Assembly (NCBI GenBank): GCA_947625005.1 | Contig: CANQNA010000021.1 | Span: 1 to 15,183 of the forward strand | Source: an uncultured Bacilli bacterium | GTDB taxonomy: Bacteria; Bacillota_I; Bacilli_A; RF39; UBA660 | Direction: 5' to 3' | Length of the DNA stretch: 15,183 bases | Shown here: positions 14,707-15,183 of the stretch, one piece after another | How positions within the stretch are numbered: position 1 is the first letter of the stretch | Layout: every line of letters starts with the position of its first letter | Translations under genes and position numbers: made by a program | The notes under the pieces: generated by a model | Database searches by the model: none | What the model was told of the DNA's origin: nothing | What the model saw: the letters and a program-made list of their open reading frames with translations, nothing else

Positions 14707-15114
14707 CTTCTTTTCTATTTTATGTATTACTTCTTTATAATATTCTTCATTATCATAAATTAAATAATTTTCCGCTAATTTATTATATATTCTTCTCATC
14801 ATTTGTGACCCAACTGTAGCATAAGTTAAAATAATTTGTGATTCTTTTACATATACAGCACTACTAAGTTTAACAAAGTCAAATTTTTTAGGATGTTGAT
14901 TAATAAGTGGTAAGAAAAAATAATTTTCTGGTTTTTTATTAAATTCAGCCAATTGGTGAGTAATAGGACAAACACAAAAATAATTTTCTCCTTCTTTTTC
15001 TTCTTTAAATAAAACTAAACATTTTCTTAGAGGTTTCTCTTTAAATTCATTACCATCTAAAAATTTAAAATCTTTTACTTTAACTAGATTCCCTGTCTGA
15101 ATTTCTTTATTCAT
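14692..15114 (-). CDS. Small protein of unknown function, possibly MazF/PemK-like barrel
   Basis: A 140-residue soluble protein without signal peptide or membrane helix. I do not recognise it securely. A short basic strand (GNLVKV), then a KCLVLFK strand, a YFCVCPITHQ strand with a PIT turn, and a later FVKLSSAVYV strand ending before a helix are arranged like the barrel of MazF/PemK endoribonucleases, where strands of the type PAVVV and VAPITS occur. The family's usual arginine after the second strand is not evident, so activity is doubtful. The last 35 residues are helical and charged. The ATG at 15114 has GAGGG about 9 bases upstream. It has its own promoter (15168-15140) and terminator and is alone: no antitoxin-like gene lies between it and rpsP, and only 69 bases of window remain upstream. 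Confidence 0.75.
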   Translation of the reverse strand: MNKEIQTGNLVKVKDFKFLDGNEFKEKPLRKCLVLFKEEKEGENYFCVCPITHQLAEFNKKPENYFFLPLINQHPKKFDFVKLSSAVYVKESQIILTYATVGSQMMRRIYNKLAENYLIYDNEEYYKEVIHKIEKKCQPK

Positions 15115-15139
15115 AATAATATCCCTCTTTCAGCGATAT

Positions 15140-15168
15140 ATTCTATAAAATTTATAATTATTTGTCAA
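15140..15168 (-). promoter_or_regulatory. Sigma-A promoter of the small MazF-like candidate gene
   Basis: On the minus strand TTGACA (15168-15163), a 17-base spacer and TAGAAT (15145-15140), leaving a leader of about 20 bases. Its boxes are identical to those of the gpsB promoter. Confidence 0.8.
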
Positions 15169-15183
15169 TTAAAAAACTTTAAT

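Overview
The window is very AT-rich (well under one third G+C by eye), has short intergenic gaps and strong GGAGG-type ribosome binding sites. Genes end in TGA in two ATGA overlaps (12273-12276 and 9738-9741), so TGA is a stop and the code is the standard bacterial one, not the Mycoplasma code. Two gene orders known from Bacillus are kept: gpsB next to rnpB, and a RodZ/YmfM-like gene next to pgsA, with recA nearby but cinA missing. I infer a low-GC Bacillota, probably a reduced-genome, gut-type uncultured Bacilli lineage close to the Mollicutes. The taxonomic placement is inference.

Layout. 1-2445 (minus): a two-gene operon for surface membrane proteins, a 218-residue signal-peptide/one-TM protein and a very large cysteine-rich protein that runs off the left edge. 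2527-3634: recA on the minus strand with a clear sigma-A promoter and a LexA/Cheo box. 3693-5216 (plus): a lone PilB/GspE-type ATPase divergent from recA. 5215-8776 (minus): gpsB, RNase P RNA, a RodZ-like gene, pgsA and an ABC exporter; rnpB is wedged between coding genes with almost no spacer. 8846-12897 (minus): a tRNA-function cluster made of a UPF0200-like P-loop kinase, a short alaS, a kinase-fold protein and miaA, with three of these genes joined to a neighbour by ATGA overlaps. 13005-14099 (plus): tmcAL, another tRNA-modification gene. 14106-14690 (minus): rpsP-khpA. 14692-15168 (minus): a monocistronic small protein that may have a MazF/PemK-like barrel.

The window is mostly housekeeping: recombination, tRNA charging and modification, tRNA 5' processing, ribosome assembly, phospholipid synthesis and cell division. 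No insertion sequence, phage gene, CRISPR array or tRNA gene was seen, and no gene-free gap exceeds about 200 bases. The most unusual points are the compact AlaRS lacking its linker barrel and C-Ala domain, the rnpB gene embedded between two reading frames, two junctions where a promoter is interleaved with the preceding gene's terminator hairpin, the cysteine-rich surface operon, and the recA/pilus-ATPase divergent region with a LexA box.
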